45,948 bases of DNA from Oscillospiraceae bacterium (GTDB lineage: Bacteria > Bacillota > Clostridia > Oscillospirales > Ruminococcaceae), in assembly GCA_018110925.1 (NCBI GenBank), contig JAGAZJ010000008.1:1-45948 (forward strand), in the 5' to 3' direction. Each line of letters begins with the position of its first letter. The stretch's first letter is position 1. Made by a program: the position numbers and the translations under genes. Below the pieces are notes generated by a model. That model made no database searches. It worked only from the letters and a program-made list of their open reading frames with translations, and was not told the DNA's origin. Shown here in pieces: positions 23,459 to 32,547 of this stretch.

Positions 23459-24592
23459 ATGGCGCATGATATCAAGGCCGTTGCCCTTGCTGGCGGCGGA
23501 GGTCTGGGCGCTTATCAGGCAGGCGTTATGAAGGCGCTTGTACAGCGGGATATGCTGAAGGACATACAGTGCTTTTCGGGCACATCCGTCGGTGCACTCA
23601 ATGCGGTACTCTGGTCGATAGGCGATGCTGAGCTGTCGGAGTATGTCTGGAAGAAATGGGTGGATCCCGTCGGTATGCTGGGCAAGCTCGAACGCAGTCA
23701 GTCCGGCTTTCACCCGTCGAGAGAGACGCTCAGGGCGATACTCAGGAACACAGGTGTGACGAGGATACGCCACACTGCACCTGTCTATGCCTGCGCCTAT
23801 GACATAAAGGCAGGGCGTGCGGAATACTTTTATCTGAACGATAAGCCGGAGAGCGAAATGACGGATATACTCCTTGCATCATCGGCAATATCCGTGATAT
23901 ACGAGCCTGTGAGCATCGGCGGCAGACTGTACAAGGACGGCAGTTCTTCGTTCACCTCTCCGCTTGACAACTATCCTGTCGGGATACTTTACGAAAAGGG
24001 GTACAGGGATATCCTCCTTGTGCCGCTGAGATCTGATTTTGACGGGTCTGATGTCCGTTCGTGGCACAGCCCAGCAAGGGCGGATATGTACAGCAACTTC
24101 CCCGATGCTAAAATATCCGTGCTTAAGCCCTCATGCGGCATAGGCGGTGCGGGCGGGATAGTGGATTTTTCTCCCGACAGCATCAATATGCGAATAGCTG
24201 TCGGATTTTATGACGGATATAACTTTGGCGGACGGCAGGATGAGCCTGTCCCTCCCGAGGGGCATCATGATAAAGTCATACGTTCCCTTGCAGAGAAATA
24301 TCTGCGCACTTCTGCGGATATGGAGAGCTTCATCGCCCTGAGAAAGAATAAGTATGTCACCGCCGTCAACCCGACTTTGGGCGGTCGTATGTGGTACAAG
24401 GACATATTCGAGCTTGACGGCTTTCGTATACAGTGGCACTGCAAGGTGCCCGTGGTCGGCAGGATAATGGAGAACCATTACAGGATACTCGGCAGGGATG
24501 ATGAGCTGAGAGCGTATTATTTCGATCCTGCGCACTTTATCGAGGATCTGACGATCTTCGGCGAGCAGAAAAACAAAGGGATGATAAAATGA
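23459..24592 (+). CDS. Patatin-like phospholipase
   Basis: A 377-residue serine lipid hydrolase; start ATG 23459 follows TGAGGTG. The oxyanion hole AGGGGLGAYQAG (11-22), nucleophile S43 in GTSVG (41-45) and catalytic Asp 160 in KDGSS complete the patatin dyad. There is no signal peptide or membrane helix, so it is likely cytoplasmic and acts on membrane lipids or acyl esters. The C-terminal 150 residues are not recognised. It lies between mutS and mutL, overlapped (ATGA) by the GNAT gene. No partner suggesting a CBASS-type defence (no cyclase) is present. Confidence 0.92.
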   Translation: MAHDIKAVALAGGGGLGAYQAGVMKALVQRDMLKDIQCFSGTSVGALNAVLWSIGDAELSEYVWKKWVDPVGMLGKLERSQSGFHPSRETLRAILRNTGVTRIRHTAPVYACAYDIKAGRAEYFYLNDKPESEMTDILLASSAISVIYEPVSIGGRLYKDGSSSFTSPLDNYPVGILYEKGYRDILLVPLRSDFDGSDVRSWHSPARADMYSNFPDAKISVLKPSCGIGGAGGIVDFSPDSINMRIAVGFYDGYNFGGRQDEPVPPEGHHDKVIRSLAEKYLRTSADMESFIALRKNKYVTAVNPTLGGRMWYKDIFELDGFRIQWHCKVPVVGRIMENHYRILGRDDELRAYYFDPAHFIEDLTIFGEQKNKGMIK

Positions 24593-25080
24593 GTGAGATG
24601 AGAGCATTCAGAGCGGAAGACATACCACGGATGACAGAGATATGGAACGAGGTCGTGGCTGAGGGCAATGCTTTTCCGCAGGAGGATATGCTCGACCGTG
24701 AGAGCGGTGCGGCGTTTTTTGCATCTCAGAGCTATACTGGCGTTTATGAAGATGAAGGCGAGATAAAAGGGCTGTATATACTCCACCCGAACAATGTGGG
24801 CAGATGCGGTCATATATGCAATGCCAGCTATGCCGTATCATCGGGGTGCAGAGGTCAGCATATCGGTGAGAAGCTGGTGCTCGACTGCATGGATAACGCA
24901 AAGCGTCTCGGTTTCTCGGTATTGCAGTTCAATGCGGTGGTAAAGACCAACACCCGTGCCAGAAAACTTTACGAGCGTCTGGGATTTCGGCAGCTGGGCA
25001 CGATACCGCAGGGATTTCGCATGAAGGACGGGCATTATGAAGATATATGCCCGTATTATATACAGTTAGAACAGAGGTAA
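24589..25080 (+). CDS. GNAT family N-acetyltransferase
   Basis: A 163-residue acetyltransferase. ATG 24589 overlaps the patatin stop. It has the GNAT core: MRAFRAEDIPRMTEIWNE at the N-terminus, the acetyl-CoA loop SSGCRGQHIGEKLV (about 84-97, variant of R/Q-x-x-G-x-G/A), and NTRARKLYERLGFRQLG (about 120-136). The substrate is unknown. Its position 4 nt ahead of mutL suggests co-transcription with mismatch repair genes, with no known functional link. Confidence 0.92.
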   Translation: MSEMRAFRAEDIPRMTEIWNEVVAEGNAFPQEDMLDRESGAAFFASQSYTGVYEDEGEIKGLYILHPNNVGRCGHICNASYAVSSGCRGQHIGEKLVLDCMDNAKRLGFSVLQFNAVVKTNTRARKLYERLGFRQLGTIPQGFRMKDGHYEDICPYYIQLEQR

Positions 25081-25084
25081 TCAT

Positions 25085-27193
25085 ATGCCAAAAGTCCATG
25101 TGCTTGATAAGGAGCTTTCGGAGCTTATCGCGGCAGGTGAGGTCATAGAAAGACCGAGCTCGGTGATAAAGGAGCTTGTGGAAAACTCCATCGACAGCGG
25201 AGCAAGCGTTATAACAGTGGAGATAAAGCAGGGGGGCATTACCTACCTGCGCATAACGGACAACGGGTGCGGGATGAGTTTTGATGACGTGCCTACGGCG
25301 TTTCTGCGCCATGCGACCAGCAAGCTGTCTGTAAAAGAGGATCTGGCGAAGATACTCACCCTTGGGTTCAGGGGAGAGGCACTGGCATCTGTCTGCGCAG
25401 TGTCAAAGGTGGACTGTATCACAAAGCAGAAGCACGACCCCTACGGCACTCATTATGTGATTGAAGCGGCCGAGGAGAAAGTCCATGAGCACACGGGCTG
25501 TCCCGACGGTACGACCATAATCGTAAGGGATATTTTCTACAATGTGCCCGCAAGGCTCAAATTTCTCAAAAAGGACAAATATGAGGGCACGGCGATAGCG
25601 TCTATCCTCAGCAAGATCGCCGTTTCCCACCCCGAGATATCGTTCCGTTTCATAAAGGACAACAAGCAGGAGCTTTTCACACCCGGCGACAACAAGCTGT
25701 ATTCGGCGGTGTACTCGGTGTTCGGCAAGGAGTTTGCCGCATCGCTCCTGCCTATCGACTATTCTCTTGGCGGCATAACCGTCACCGGCTACACCGTAAG
25801 ACCCGTGTGGGGGCGCAAGAACCGCACCATGCAGCACTTTTTCGTCAATGGCCGTTATGTGAAGTCACTCACCTGCATGGGGGCTATTGAAGAGGCTTAC
25901 CGCAACACCATAATGGAGGGCAAGTTCCCTGCCTGTGTTATATTCATGAATGTGCCCCCCGATGTGGTGGATGTGAATGTACATCCTGCCAAGATAGAGG
26001 TCAGATTTTCGGATGACAGACTGATATACGATGCGCTGTTCTTTGCGATAAAAAACGCCATACTGAACGAACAGCGGACGCATGAGCTTGAATTGCCCCG
26101 GCACAAGCCCACCGCATCGGATTATGCCATGCCGGTATTTACCGACAAGGGCGGTGAGCAGACAAGGATAGCGGATGACTCGGTGTCATACGACACACGC
26201 ACGGTTCGTGCGGCAGACATTGTCGAAAAGGATAATTCGCCCAGAAGAGAGGCTGTCAGCGCCGTTAAGAGGAGCGAGACTGTACATCATGATATCCGCA
26301 TAGAGGATATACCCGCGGATTTTTCGGGCAAAAAGACAGCTGTGCCCGATGAGAAAGCATTTGAGAACGCTGTGTCACAGGCGGAGAACTCGTGGGGCGC
26401 AGATACGGATTCCTCCGGAAATGCCCCCGAAAAAGCAGGGAAGGATACAGCCGCATCCGAAAGCACCGACCTTACGGAGCATATCAGCACGGGATACAGC
26501 GCAGAGGGCGAAATGGAGCGCATGACTCCCGAGCCCGCAAGAGAATTCAAATTCATTAATCAGCGTTCCTTTGAGCATGAGGAGCACTCGGAGCAGGAGC
26601 ATAAGGAAGAAGAAAACAAGGAAAAGTATTTCCGTGTAATAGGTGAAGCCTTCAGGAACTTTGCCATTGCAGAGACAGAAGACAGTATAATCATCATAGA
26701 CAAGCACGCCGCACATGAGCGTATACGCTTTGAAAGACTGAGGACAGGCAGAGAGCATCTGACAGCTCAGATGCTGCTTGAACCCGTGAAGATGCGCCTT
26801 GATTTTGATGACTATGATGCGCTGGTGAAAAACCTGCGTGTCTGCGCAGATCTCGGCTTTGTCATAGAGGCGGCGGAGCTTCCCTTCGTCATAGTAAAGG
26901 GGATACCATCAATGCTCGACCGGAACGAGGCGGACGACCTTGTGACGGAGCTTGCGCACAACTTTGCCCTGCACAGACAGGACCCCCTGCCGGAGATACT
27001 TGACGAGATGTATCATTCAATGGCGTGCAAGGGAGCAATAAAGGCTCACGATGAAACGACGACGGAGGAACTGAAAGACCTGTTTGAACAGGTGCTGTCC
27101 GATGAGAGGATAAAGTACTGTCCCCACGGCAGACCGATAATGTTTGAACTCACTAAATATGAGCTTGAAAAGCAGTTCAAGAGGATAGTATGA
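25085..27193 (+). CDS. mutL: DNA mismatch repair endonuclease MutL
   Basis: A 702-residue GHKL ATPase that couples MutS to strand removal. Start ATG 25085 with AGAGGT upstream. N-terminal motifs: KELVENSIDSGA (29-40, catalytic Glu 33), DNGCGM (59-64), GFRGEAL (94-100). A long acidic, poorly conserved linker (about 340-515) precedes the C-terminal domain with the endonuclease motif DKHAAHERIRFE (539-550, a D-x-H-A-x2-E-x4-E form), ACKGAIKAHD and CPHGRP. These show a nicking MutL, consistent with the absence of mutH and Dam-type discrimination in Firmicutes. The miaA gene follows immediately. Confidence 0.97.
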   Translation: MPKVHVLDKELSELIAAGEVIERPSSVIKELVENSIDSGASVITVEIKQGGITYLRITDNGCGMSFDDVPTAFLRHATSKLSVKEDLAKILTLGFRGEALASVCAVSKVDCITKQKHDPYGTHYVIEAAEEKVHEHTGCPDGTTIIVRDIFYNVPARLKFLKKDKYEGTAIASILSKIAVSHPEISFRFIKDNKQELFTPGDNKLYSAVYSVFGKEFAASLLPIDYSLGGITVTGYTVRPVWGRKNRTMQHFFVNGRYVKSLTCMGAIEEAYRNTIMEGKFPACVIFMNVPPDVVDVNVHPAKIEVRFSDDRLIYDALFFAIKNAILNEQRTHELELPRHKPTASDYAMPVFTDKGGEQTRIADDSVSYDTRTVRAADIVEKDNSPRREAVSAVKRSETVHHDIRIEDIPADFSGKKTAVPDEKAFENAVSQAENSWGADTDSSGNAPEKAGKDTAASESTDLTEHISTGYSAEGEMERMTPEPAREFKFINQRSFEHEEHSEQEHKEEENKEKYFRVIGEAFRNFAIAETEDSIIIIDKHAAHERIRFERLRTGREHLTAQMLLEPVKMRLDFDDYDALVKNLRVCADLGFVIEAAELPFVIVKGIPSMLDRNEADDLVTELAHNFALHRQDPLPEILDEMYHSMACKGAIKAHDETTTEELKDLFEQVLSDERIKYCPHGRPIMFELTKYELEKQFKRIV

Positions 27194-27208
27194 CCGGAGG
27201 TGACCTGG

Positions 27209-28147
27209 TTGAAGATACCTGTGCTCGTGATATGCGGCCCCACCTGCTCGGGCAAGACCGCTGTCGGCGCTGATGTGTGCAGACGGCTCGGCGGCGAGGT
27301 CATATCCGCCGATTCCATGCAGATATACAAGGGGCTTGCGATATCCACCGCAAAGCCCACAGCAGAGGAGATGCGGGGCATACCGCATCATCTTACGGAC
27401 TTTCTGCCGCCCGACGGCAGTTTCTCGGTAGCTGACTTTGCACGGCTCGCCTCGGAAAAAGCCGCAGACATACACTCACGGGGAAAACTGCCCGTGGTGG
27501 TGGGCGGAACGGGACTGTACATATCATCGCTCATTGACGGCATTGATTTTACTCATACCTCCACAGATACGGAGCTCAGACGAAAGCTCGAGGAGGAAGC
27601 AAAGACCCTCGGCTCAGAGGTGATGCATGAAAGGCTGAGGGCTGTTGATCCGTCGGCGGCTGACAGCATACACCCAAACAATGTGATAAGGGTCATCAGG
27701 GCTCTGGAGATGAATATGCTCTCCGGCCGCACCGTTGACGAAAACAAGCGCATCAGCCGTGAGACCCCCTCGCCCTATGAGGTGTGCATGATAGGTCTCA
27801 CCTGTTTTGACAGGGCAGTGCTGTATGAGCGGATAAACAAAAGGGTGGACCGTATGCTCTCGGATGGTCTGGTGGATGAGGTCAGGGCTGTCTATGAGAA
27901 ATACGACACGCGGACGGCGTTCAATGCCATAGGATATAAGGAGCTCATTCCCTATTTACAGGGTCTGTGCAGTCTTGAAGAAGCTGTTGACAGGATAAAG
28001 CAGTCAACAAGGAATTATGCCAAAAGACAGCTCACATGGTTTCGTCGTGATGCACGAATAAACTGGGTCGATACAGGCGATTATGAGCAATATGACGGAA
28101 TTTTGGAAAAATGTTTAAACATAGTGGAAAAATCGGAAATAGTGTGA
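27209..28147 (+). CDS. miaA: tRNA dimethylallyltransferase
   Basis: A 312-residue enzyme that adds the dimethylallyl group to A37 of tRNAs, making the substrate of MiaB. I choose TTG 27209 because a strong site CGGAGGTGA (27195-27203) sits 5-6 nt upstream; the alternative GTG 27200 lies inside that site and would add three residues. P-loop GPTCSGKT (10-17), ADSMQIYKG, DFTH region and the C-terminal KQSTRNYAKRQLTWFRRD segment are typical. It lies between mutL and hfq, the classic mutL-miaA-hfq order. Its last bases contain the hfq promoter. Confidence 0.95.
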   Translation: MKIPVLVICGPTCSGKTAVGADVCRRLGGEVISADSMQIYKGLAISTAKPTAEEMRGIPHHLTDFLPPDGSFSVADFARLASEKAADIHSRGKLPVVVGGTGLYISSLIDGIDFTHTSTDTELRRKLEEEAKTLGSEVMHERLRAVDPSAADSIHPNNVIRVIRALEMNMLSGRTVDENKRISRETPSPYEVCMIGLTCFDRAVLYERINKRVDRMLSDGLVDEVRAVYEKYDTRTAFNAIGYKELIPYLQGLCSLEEAVDRIKQSTRNYAKRQLTWFRRDARINWVDTGDYEQYDGILEKCLNIVEKSEIV

Positions 28148-28153
28148 TATAAT
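28125..28153 (+). promoter_or_regulatory. Probable hfq promoter (extended -10)
   Basis: TATAAT (28148-28153) preceded by TG one base upstream (extended -10), with a weak -35 TGGAAA (28125-28130) at 17 nt. It lies at the very end of miaA and would give hfq a leader of about 100 nt. Confidence 0.65.
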
Positions 28154-28262
28154 AAATATTATTTGGAAAAGTGTGTCCACAGGGGCTCACTCAAGAAAAA
28201 GAAAGGGACGATCGGACGGCTGTGCGTGAGCGCAGACCGTGATTGAAAAGGGGTGTTGACCG

Positions 28263-28499
28263 ATGAACAAGACGCTCAATCTTCAGGATGTATTCCTCAA
28301 TCAGGCAAGAAAAGAGAAAGTGCCCATAACCTGCATTCTTACCAACGGATTTCAGTTCAAGGGCATAGTCAAGGGCTTTGACAGTTACACTGTCATCATT
28401 GATGCGGAGGGCAGGCAGGAGCTTGTTTTCAAGCACGCGATATCCACCATAATCCCTGCCCGTCCCATCTCGATACTTGACGACGGCGAGAAAAGCTGA
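28263..28499 (+). CDS. hfq: RNA chaperone Hfq
   Basis: A 78-residue Sm-like hexamer subunit that binds small RNAs and A/U-rich mRNA. ATG 28263 with AAGGGG upstream. Sm1: [20 protein letters not shown] and [19 protein letters not shown]; Sm2: [13 protein letters not shown], matching the (Y/F)KHAIST signature. The short C-terminus (SILDDGEKS) is typical of Gram-positive Hfq. The 115-nt leader (28148-28262) can fold and may be the site of self-control. Confidence 0.96.
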   Translation: MNKTLNLQDVFLNQARKEKVPITCILTNGFQFKGIVKGFDSYTVIIDAEGRQELVFKHAISTIIPARPISILDDGEKS

Positions 28500-28526
28500 T
28501 AACCGCATTAATAAGAAGGGCACAGA

Positions 28527-29990
28527 ATGAATGTCAATCAGAAAGCACTGAATTTTATCGGGCTTGTTGCGGTGCTGCTGCTGTTTGCCATTGCGATACA
28601 CCATATCGAGGCCGGTTTCAACGAACAGTACAAGACAGAGGATGCGGTGAAGTATTCCTCGGCGGATACCGTTTCGTTCAAGGGTATTTATATCCGTGAC
28701 GAAGAGGTGATAAAGAAACGCTACAACGGCGTTCTGAGTTATCCCGTCAAGGACGGCGGCAAGGTAGCGAAGGATTCTGTGGTCGCCTATCTTTACAACA
28801 GCGAGGAAGAGATAGAAACAAACCGTCACATAGAGGAGCTTGAACACGAAGTCGCACTCCTGCGCTCGGCGCAGAACCCCGGTACGGTGCAGACGGCAGA
28901 GCCTGACTTTATCTCTCCCCTGATAGCGGAGCAGTATCAGACGATAGCTTCACTGCTTGCAAAGGGCGATATAGAGGATCTGAAGGCAAGACGCGACAAT
29001 CTCTTCACACTTATGTGCATATATCAGCTGGCGATAGGCCAGGAGCAAAGCTATGACGAACGCATAGCCGATCTTTCCGCAGAGATATCCGAAAAGAGAG
29101 TTGACCGCAAGAGACCCAAGGGATCTGTGACATCACCCGATTCGGGGTACTTTGTCAGCTACACCGACGGATATGAGACCGAGCTTACCTTTGACACCGT
29201 TGATGATATAACATCCGACAGGATAAAGCAGATCATCGAGGAGGAAAAGGAACGGGACTATCACGGCAAGTATGAGATAGGCAAGCTGGTAAAGGGCTAT
29301 AACTGGAAGATAATCGGCATCGTGGACAATTCGTCGAGTGCCTTCAACCCCGGAGATACAGTAAAGCTGTCCTTTGCATCGGTGCCGGATACGGTCACGG
29401 CTACTATCGAGATGCTGAGAGATACGGATGTGCCCGAGGAAACGGTCATAGTCCTCCGCTGTGAGGAGAATACCTACGGTCTTGTGCGTCTGCGCACAGA
29501 CAGAGTGGATATGACCCTGCATGACTTTGAGGGCATAAGAGTGCCTAAGCAGGCCATAAGATTCAACAAGGACAACGAGAAGGGATGCTACATCCTGATA
29601 GGTCAGAATGTAAAATTCCGTAAAATAGACGAGATCTATGCCGAGAGCGACTATGTATTGTCCAGGATAACCTCCGACGATGAATACGTCAGCGTTTTTG
29701 ACAAGGTCATAACGAGCGGCGTCGATACTGCCGCATACTATGAGACCATAGAGGAAAATCTTGCCGCTGAGAAGAAGAATGCGGAGAGAAAGGCTATGGC
29801 GAACGGCATCACTGCCACGGAGACCACAGCGGCAGAGACCGAGGAAACGACAGAAACTCAGGAAATCTCCGAAGAAAAGGAAAACGGTGACACGGAGGAG
29901 ACCGGGGAGACAGACAAGGAAGACGACAGCGAAGAGACGGAGCCGTCGGAGGAACACGACAGTTCAGAGGGGGAGATCCGCTTTGAATGA
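28527..29990 (+). CDS. HlyD-like membrane fusion protein with an acidic tail
   Basis: A 487-residue protein; ATG 28527 follows AGAAGGG. One N-terminal helix (about 9-27) anchors it, then a lipoyl/barrel-sandwich-like half (NGVLSYPVKDGGKVAKDSVVAYLYN, about 67-91), a helical stretch (about 94-200), the second barrel half (GSVTSPDSGYFVSYTDGYE) and beta-barrel segments such as NPGDTVKLSFASVP. This resembles HlyD/RND periplasmic adaptor proteins, here facing outside in a Gram-positive cell. The last 75 residues are almost only Glu, Thr and Lys and likely disordered. No pump gene is adjacent. Similar proteins occur beside yggS-sepF in clostridia; its role there is unknown. Confidence 0.78.
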   Translation: MNVNQKALNFIGLVAVLLLFAIAIHHIEAGFNEQYKTEDAVKYSSADTVSFKGIYIRDEEVIKKRYNGVLSYPVKDGGKVAKDSVVAYLYNSEEEIETNRHIEELEHEVALLRSAQNPGTVQTAEPDFISPLIAEQYQTIASLLAKGDIEDLKARRDNLFTLMCIYQLAIGQEQSYDERIADLSAEISEKRVDRKRPKGSVTSPDSGYFVSYTDGYETELTFDTVDDITSDRIKQIIEEEKERDYHGKYEIGKLVKGYNWKIIGIVDNSSSAFNPGDTVKLSFASVPDTVTATIEMLRDTDVPEETVIVLRCEENTYGLVRLRTDRVDMTLHDFEGIRVPKQAIRFNKDNEKGCYILIGQNVKFRKIDEIYAESDYVLSRITSDDEYVSVFDKVITSGVDTAAYYETIEENLAAEKKNAERKAMANGITATETTAAETEETTETQEISEEKENGDTEETGETDKEDDSEETEPSEEHDSSEGEIRFE

Positions 29991-30675
29991 TTTGTTCTTT
30001 GAGGATATAAGGGAAAATGCCGAGCGCATAAGAGAAAACGCCGCAAGGGCTATGGCTGATGCGGGCAGGAACAATGTGCGCATAATGGCGGTGACAAAGA
30101 CAGTGCCCTGTGAAAGGGTGAACTTTGCCGCAGGTCTCGGCTTTACGCTCCTCGGAGAGAACAGAGTCCAGGAATATCTTGAAAAGCGTGATATGTACGC
30201 AGAGGGCACGGATGTTCATTTCATCGGCCATCTGCAAAGGAACAAGGTGAAGTACATAGCCGATTCGGTGAGCATGATCCATTCGGTGGACAGCATAAAG
30301 CTCGCAGAGGATATTTCACGGCATTGTGCCGCCCGCAGCAGGGTCATGGATATACTCTTTGAGGTGAACATCGGCGGTGAGGCTTCAAAAAGCGGGTTTG
30401 CCCCCGATGAGGTCACGGATGCGGCTTACATCGCAGCACAGCTTGAAGGTGTGCGCCTCATGGGCATAATGGTGATACCTCCGAGAGAGAACAGCGCAGG
30501 GTATTTTGAAAAGTCCCGCAGGCTGTTTGAGGATCTGAAGGCTGAGAAGATACAGGGCACGGATATCACGGAGCTTTCCATGGGGATGTCCGCTGACTAC
30601 GCAGAGGCGATAAGATCCGGCTCGACGATCGTGAGGATAGGCTCCGCACTTTTCGGAGCAAGATCATATAAATAA
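29983..30675 (+). CDS. PLP homeostasis protein, YggS/YlmE family
   Basis: A 230-residue, fold-III PLP-binding protein. The start is TTG 29983 with AGGGGGAG (29968-29975), overlapping the upstream stop; the longer reading frame to the left is only Arg/Lys-rich shadow of the acidic tail in another frame. PLP lysine K39 lies in IMAVTKTV, followed by GENRVQE, HFIGHLQRNKVK and LSMGMSADYAEAI. The family keeps free PLP in balance. In Firmicutes (ylmE) it starts the sepF cluster, as here. Confidence 0.94.
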   Translation: MNDLFFEDIRENAERIRENAARAMADAGRNNVRIMAVTKTVPCERVNFAAGLGFTLLGENRVQEYLEKRDMYAEGTDVHFIGHLQRNKVKYIADSVSMIHSVDSIKLAEDISRHCAARSRVMDILFEVNIGGEASKSGFAPDEVTDAAYIAAQLEGVRLMGIMVIPPRENSAGYFEKSRRLFEDLKAEKIQGTDITELSMGMSADYAEAIRSGSTIVRIGSALFGARSYK

Positions 30676-30709
30676 GAACTGAACATAAACGATGGAAGGA
30701 AGAAGAACA

Positions 30710-31162
30710 ATGAGCTTATTGGATAATCTGAAAGCTATAATCAACGATAACGGCGGTGATGACGATTACGCTGACGAGCCCGCCAATGAGAGCAGAAGCA
30801 GCTATGAAGCACCCGTTCCTCAGCAGCCGCAGGGAAGCAGGATGGTGGACGAGGAGCGCAACAGACTCAACATCTCCCTTACCGCACAGCTCAGAGTCAT
30901 ACTTGTAAAGCCCGAGAAGTTCACCGATACCAAGGAGATAGCAAATCATCTCAACAACAAGCAGACTGTCGTACTCAACCTTGAATCGACGACTCCCGAT
31001 GTAACAAGAAGGATAATTGATTTCCTCGGCGGTGTTGCATACGCAAACGGCGGCAGTATCAAGCCTGTTGCGAACAATACCTTTATCATAACTCCCTATA
31101 CCGTATCCTTTCAGGGAGATGAGCTGTCAGAGCAGCTCGAAAGCAACGGAGTCCTCCTGTAA
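30710..31162 (+). CDS. sepF: Cell division protein SepF
   Basis: A 150-residue FtsZ-membrane tether. ATG 30710 with GGAAGGAAG (30694-30702). The N-terminal amphipathic helix (MSLLDNLKAIIND), an acidic Gly/Asp linker, and the C-terminal core (RVILVKPEKFTDTKEIANHL, VVLNLESTTPDVTRRIIDFLGGVAYANGGSI) are typical. It acts at the divisome and can stand in for FtsA. It is directly followed by ylmH with no gap. Confidence 0.95.
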   Translation: MSLLDNLKAIINDNGGDDDYADEPANESRSSYEAPVPQQPQGSRMVDEERNRLNISLTAQLRVILVKPEKFTDTKEIANHLNNKQTVVLNLESTTPDVTRRIIDFLGGVAYANGGSIKPVANNTFIITPYTVSFQGDELSEQLESNGVLL

Positions 31163-31948
31163 ATGAATCTCAGAGAGCGCTTCTGCGCCGCTGAACAGTG
31201 CGACGGCGATGAAAAACTGTTCATCTCCCATGTGGGCGACATGATAGAAGCGGCAGAAAGGGGCTCACAGCGCTTCTCGGCGTTCCTTACGGAGCGTGAG
31301 AGCGGTCTGGCGGAGCGGTTCTGCGCATATTCGGGCTTTCACGGCTTTATGCTTTGGGGCGGATATGATGGCGCACAGAGGGTCATGGCGGGCTTTTTTC
31401 CCGATTATGCAGAGCCGTCGGCAGATGAATTCCCGCTTGAAAGGGTATTTATCGGCGGCAGGATGACAGGCTCTCTTTCTCACAGGGATTATCTCGGCTC
31501 GGTGCTGGCGCTCGGTCTTGAAAGGTCGATGACAGGCGATATAGTCATCACGGACGGCGGTGCATACGCCGTTATGACAGACACGGCGGCACAGCTTTGT
31601 GTGAATGAGCTGTCAAAGATAGGCAGGACGGGTGTCAGATGCAGGATATGCGGCGATGATGAGGTCATAGAGAGGCACGATGAATTTGAGAGCATATCCG
31701 CAACGGTGGCTTCGCTTCGCCTTGACTGTGTGGTCAGTGCGGCATCAAGGCTCAGCCGTGAGAAGGCGGCACAGCTTATCAGGAGCGGTATGGTCAGCGT
31801 AAGACACGTTTGTGTTAACGATATCTCGCACACGCTCGCAGAGGGCGATGTGCTGTCCATAAGAGGTCATGGACGATATATACTCCGTAAAATTGGGGAT
31901 AAAACTAAAAAAGACCGTGTACATATACTCATAGACAGATATGTATGA
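31163..31948 (+). CDS. YlmH family S4-domain RNA-binding protein
   Basis: A 261-residue protein starting at ATG 31163, right after the sepF stop, so it is probably translated by coupling. The N-terminal part has the YlmH ferredoxin-like region (GYDGAQRVMAGFFPDY); the C-terminal S4 fold (about 183-245) is seen in RLDCVVSAASRLSREKAAQLIRSG, VNDISH and LSIRGHGRYIL. YlmH binds ribosomes and helps rescue stalled or peptidyl-tRNA-bearing large subunits. The ylmG gene that usually lies between sepF and ylmH is absent. Confidence 0.92.
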   Translation: MNLRERFCAAEQCDGDEKLFISHVGDMIEAAERGSQRFSAFLTERESGLAERFCAYSGFHGFMLWGGYDGAQRVMAGFFPDYAEPSADEFPLERVFIGGRMTGSLSHRDYLGSVLALGLERSMTGDIVITDGGAYAVMTDTAAQLCVNELSKIGRTGVRCRICGDDEVIERHDEFESISATVASLRLDCVVSAASRLSREKAAQLIRSGMVSVRHVCVNDISHTLAEGDVLSIRGHGRYILRKIGDKTKKDRVHILIDRYV

Positions 31949-31972
31949 CGGCGGTGAAATGAGGTTATGGTC

Positions 31973-32518
31973 ATGATAACAGCGCAGGAAGTCCGCAAGA
32001 AGAGTTTTGAGCAGGCCAAGCTCGGTTACAGAACGGAAGAGGTGGATGATTTTCTCGATCAGATAGCTGCTCAGCTTGACGAGTTTGAGAAGAGCCACGA
32101 GGAGACCGAAAGAAAAATGGAAGTCCTTGTACAGACCGTAAGACGCTATAAGGACGACGAGGAAGCTATCAAGGACGCAATGGTGGATGCACGCCGTCAG
32201 AAGCAAGCCATTATTTCGGAAGCACAGGAGTCTGCCGAGAAGATCATAGCCGCAGCCAATGTAAAGGCTGATGAGATCGTGGGTTCAACTTCGCAGAGAA
32301 TAGAGAAGGAGCAGAAGGCTCTCGAACAGATACAGAACGAGGTCAAGAAGTTCAAGACCGGCATTCTCGCAATGTACAAGGATCATCTCAAGCTCATAAC
32401 CGCACTCCCCGCAGAGGTCGATGAGGAAGAGGAGTATGAGGAAGAAGAGGTCTATGAGGATGACGATATAGAGGCGACCAAGGTTATCAATACCGCCGAC
32501 CTCAGACTCGGCGAATGA
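31973..32518 (+). CDS. divIVA: DivIVA domain cell-division/polarity protein
   Basis: A 182-residue coiled-coil protein. I prefer ATG 31973 (GAGG at 31961-31964, 8-nt spacing) over ATG 31967. The membrane-curvature domain is ITAQEVRKKSFEQAKLGYRTEEVDDFLDQIA (conserved Phe and Arg at the tip), followed by a long heptad region (about 35-140) rich in Glu/Lys/Gln. A very acidic stretch (EEEEYEEEEVYEDDD) and ATKVINTADLRLGE end the protein. It marks negatively curved membrane at poles and septa and fits the sepF cluster. Confidence 0.93.
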   Translation: MITAQEVRKKSFEQAKLGYRTEEVDDFLDQIAAQLDEFEKSHEETERKMEVLVQTVRRYKDDEEAIKDAMVDARRQKQAIISEAQESAEKIIAAANVKADEIVGSTSQRIEKEQKALEQIQNEVKKFKTGILAMYKDHLKLITALPAEVDEEEEYEEEEVYEDDDIEATKVINTADLRLGE

Positions 32519-32523
32519 CAGAA

Positions 32524-32547
32524 GCACCGCTGATGCGGTGCGATTTT
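32524..32547 (+). terminator. Hairpin between divIVA and ileS, weak terminator
   Basis: GCACCGC (32524-32530) and GCGGTGC (32535-32541) form a perfect 7-bp stem around TGAT, followed by GATTTT. It may limit read-through from the division genes into ileS. The remaining leader (32548-32612) has no T-box features and no clear promoter. Confidence 0.6.

Noticed and set aside
23459-24592. Patatin as the effector of an anti-phage CBASS system
   Set aside because: No cyclase or ancillary gene is nearby and the neighbours are repair genes, so a defence role has no support.
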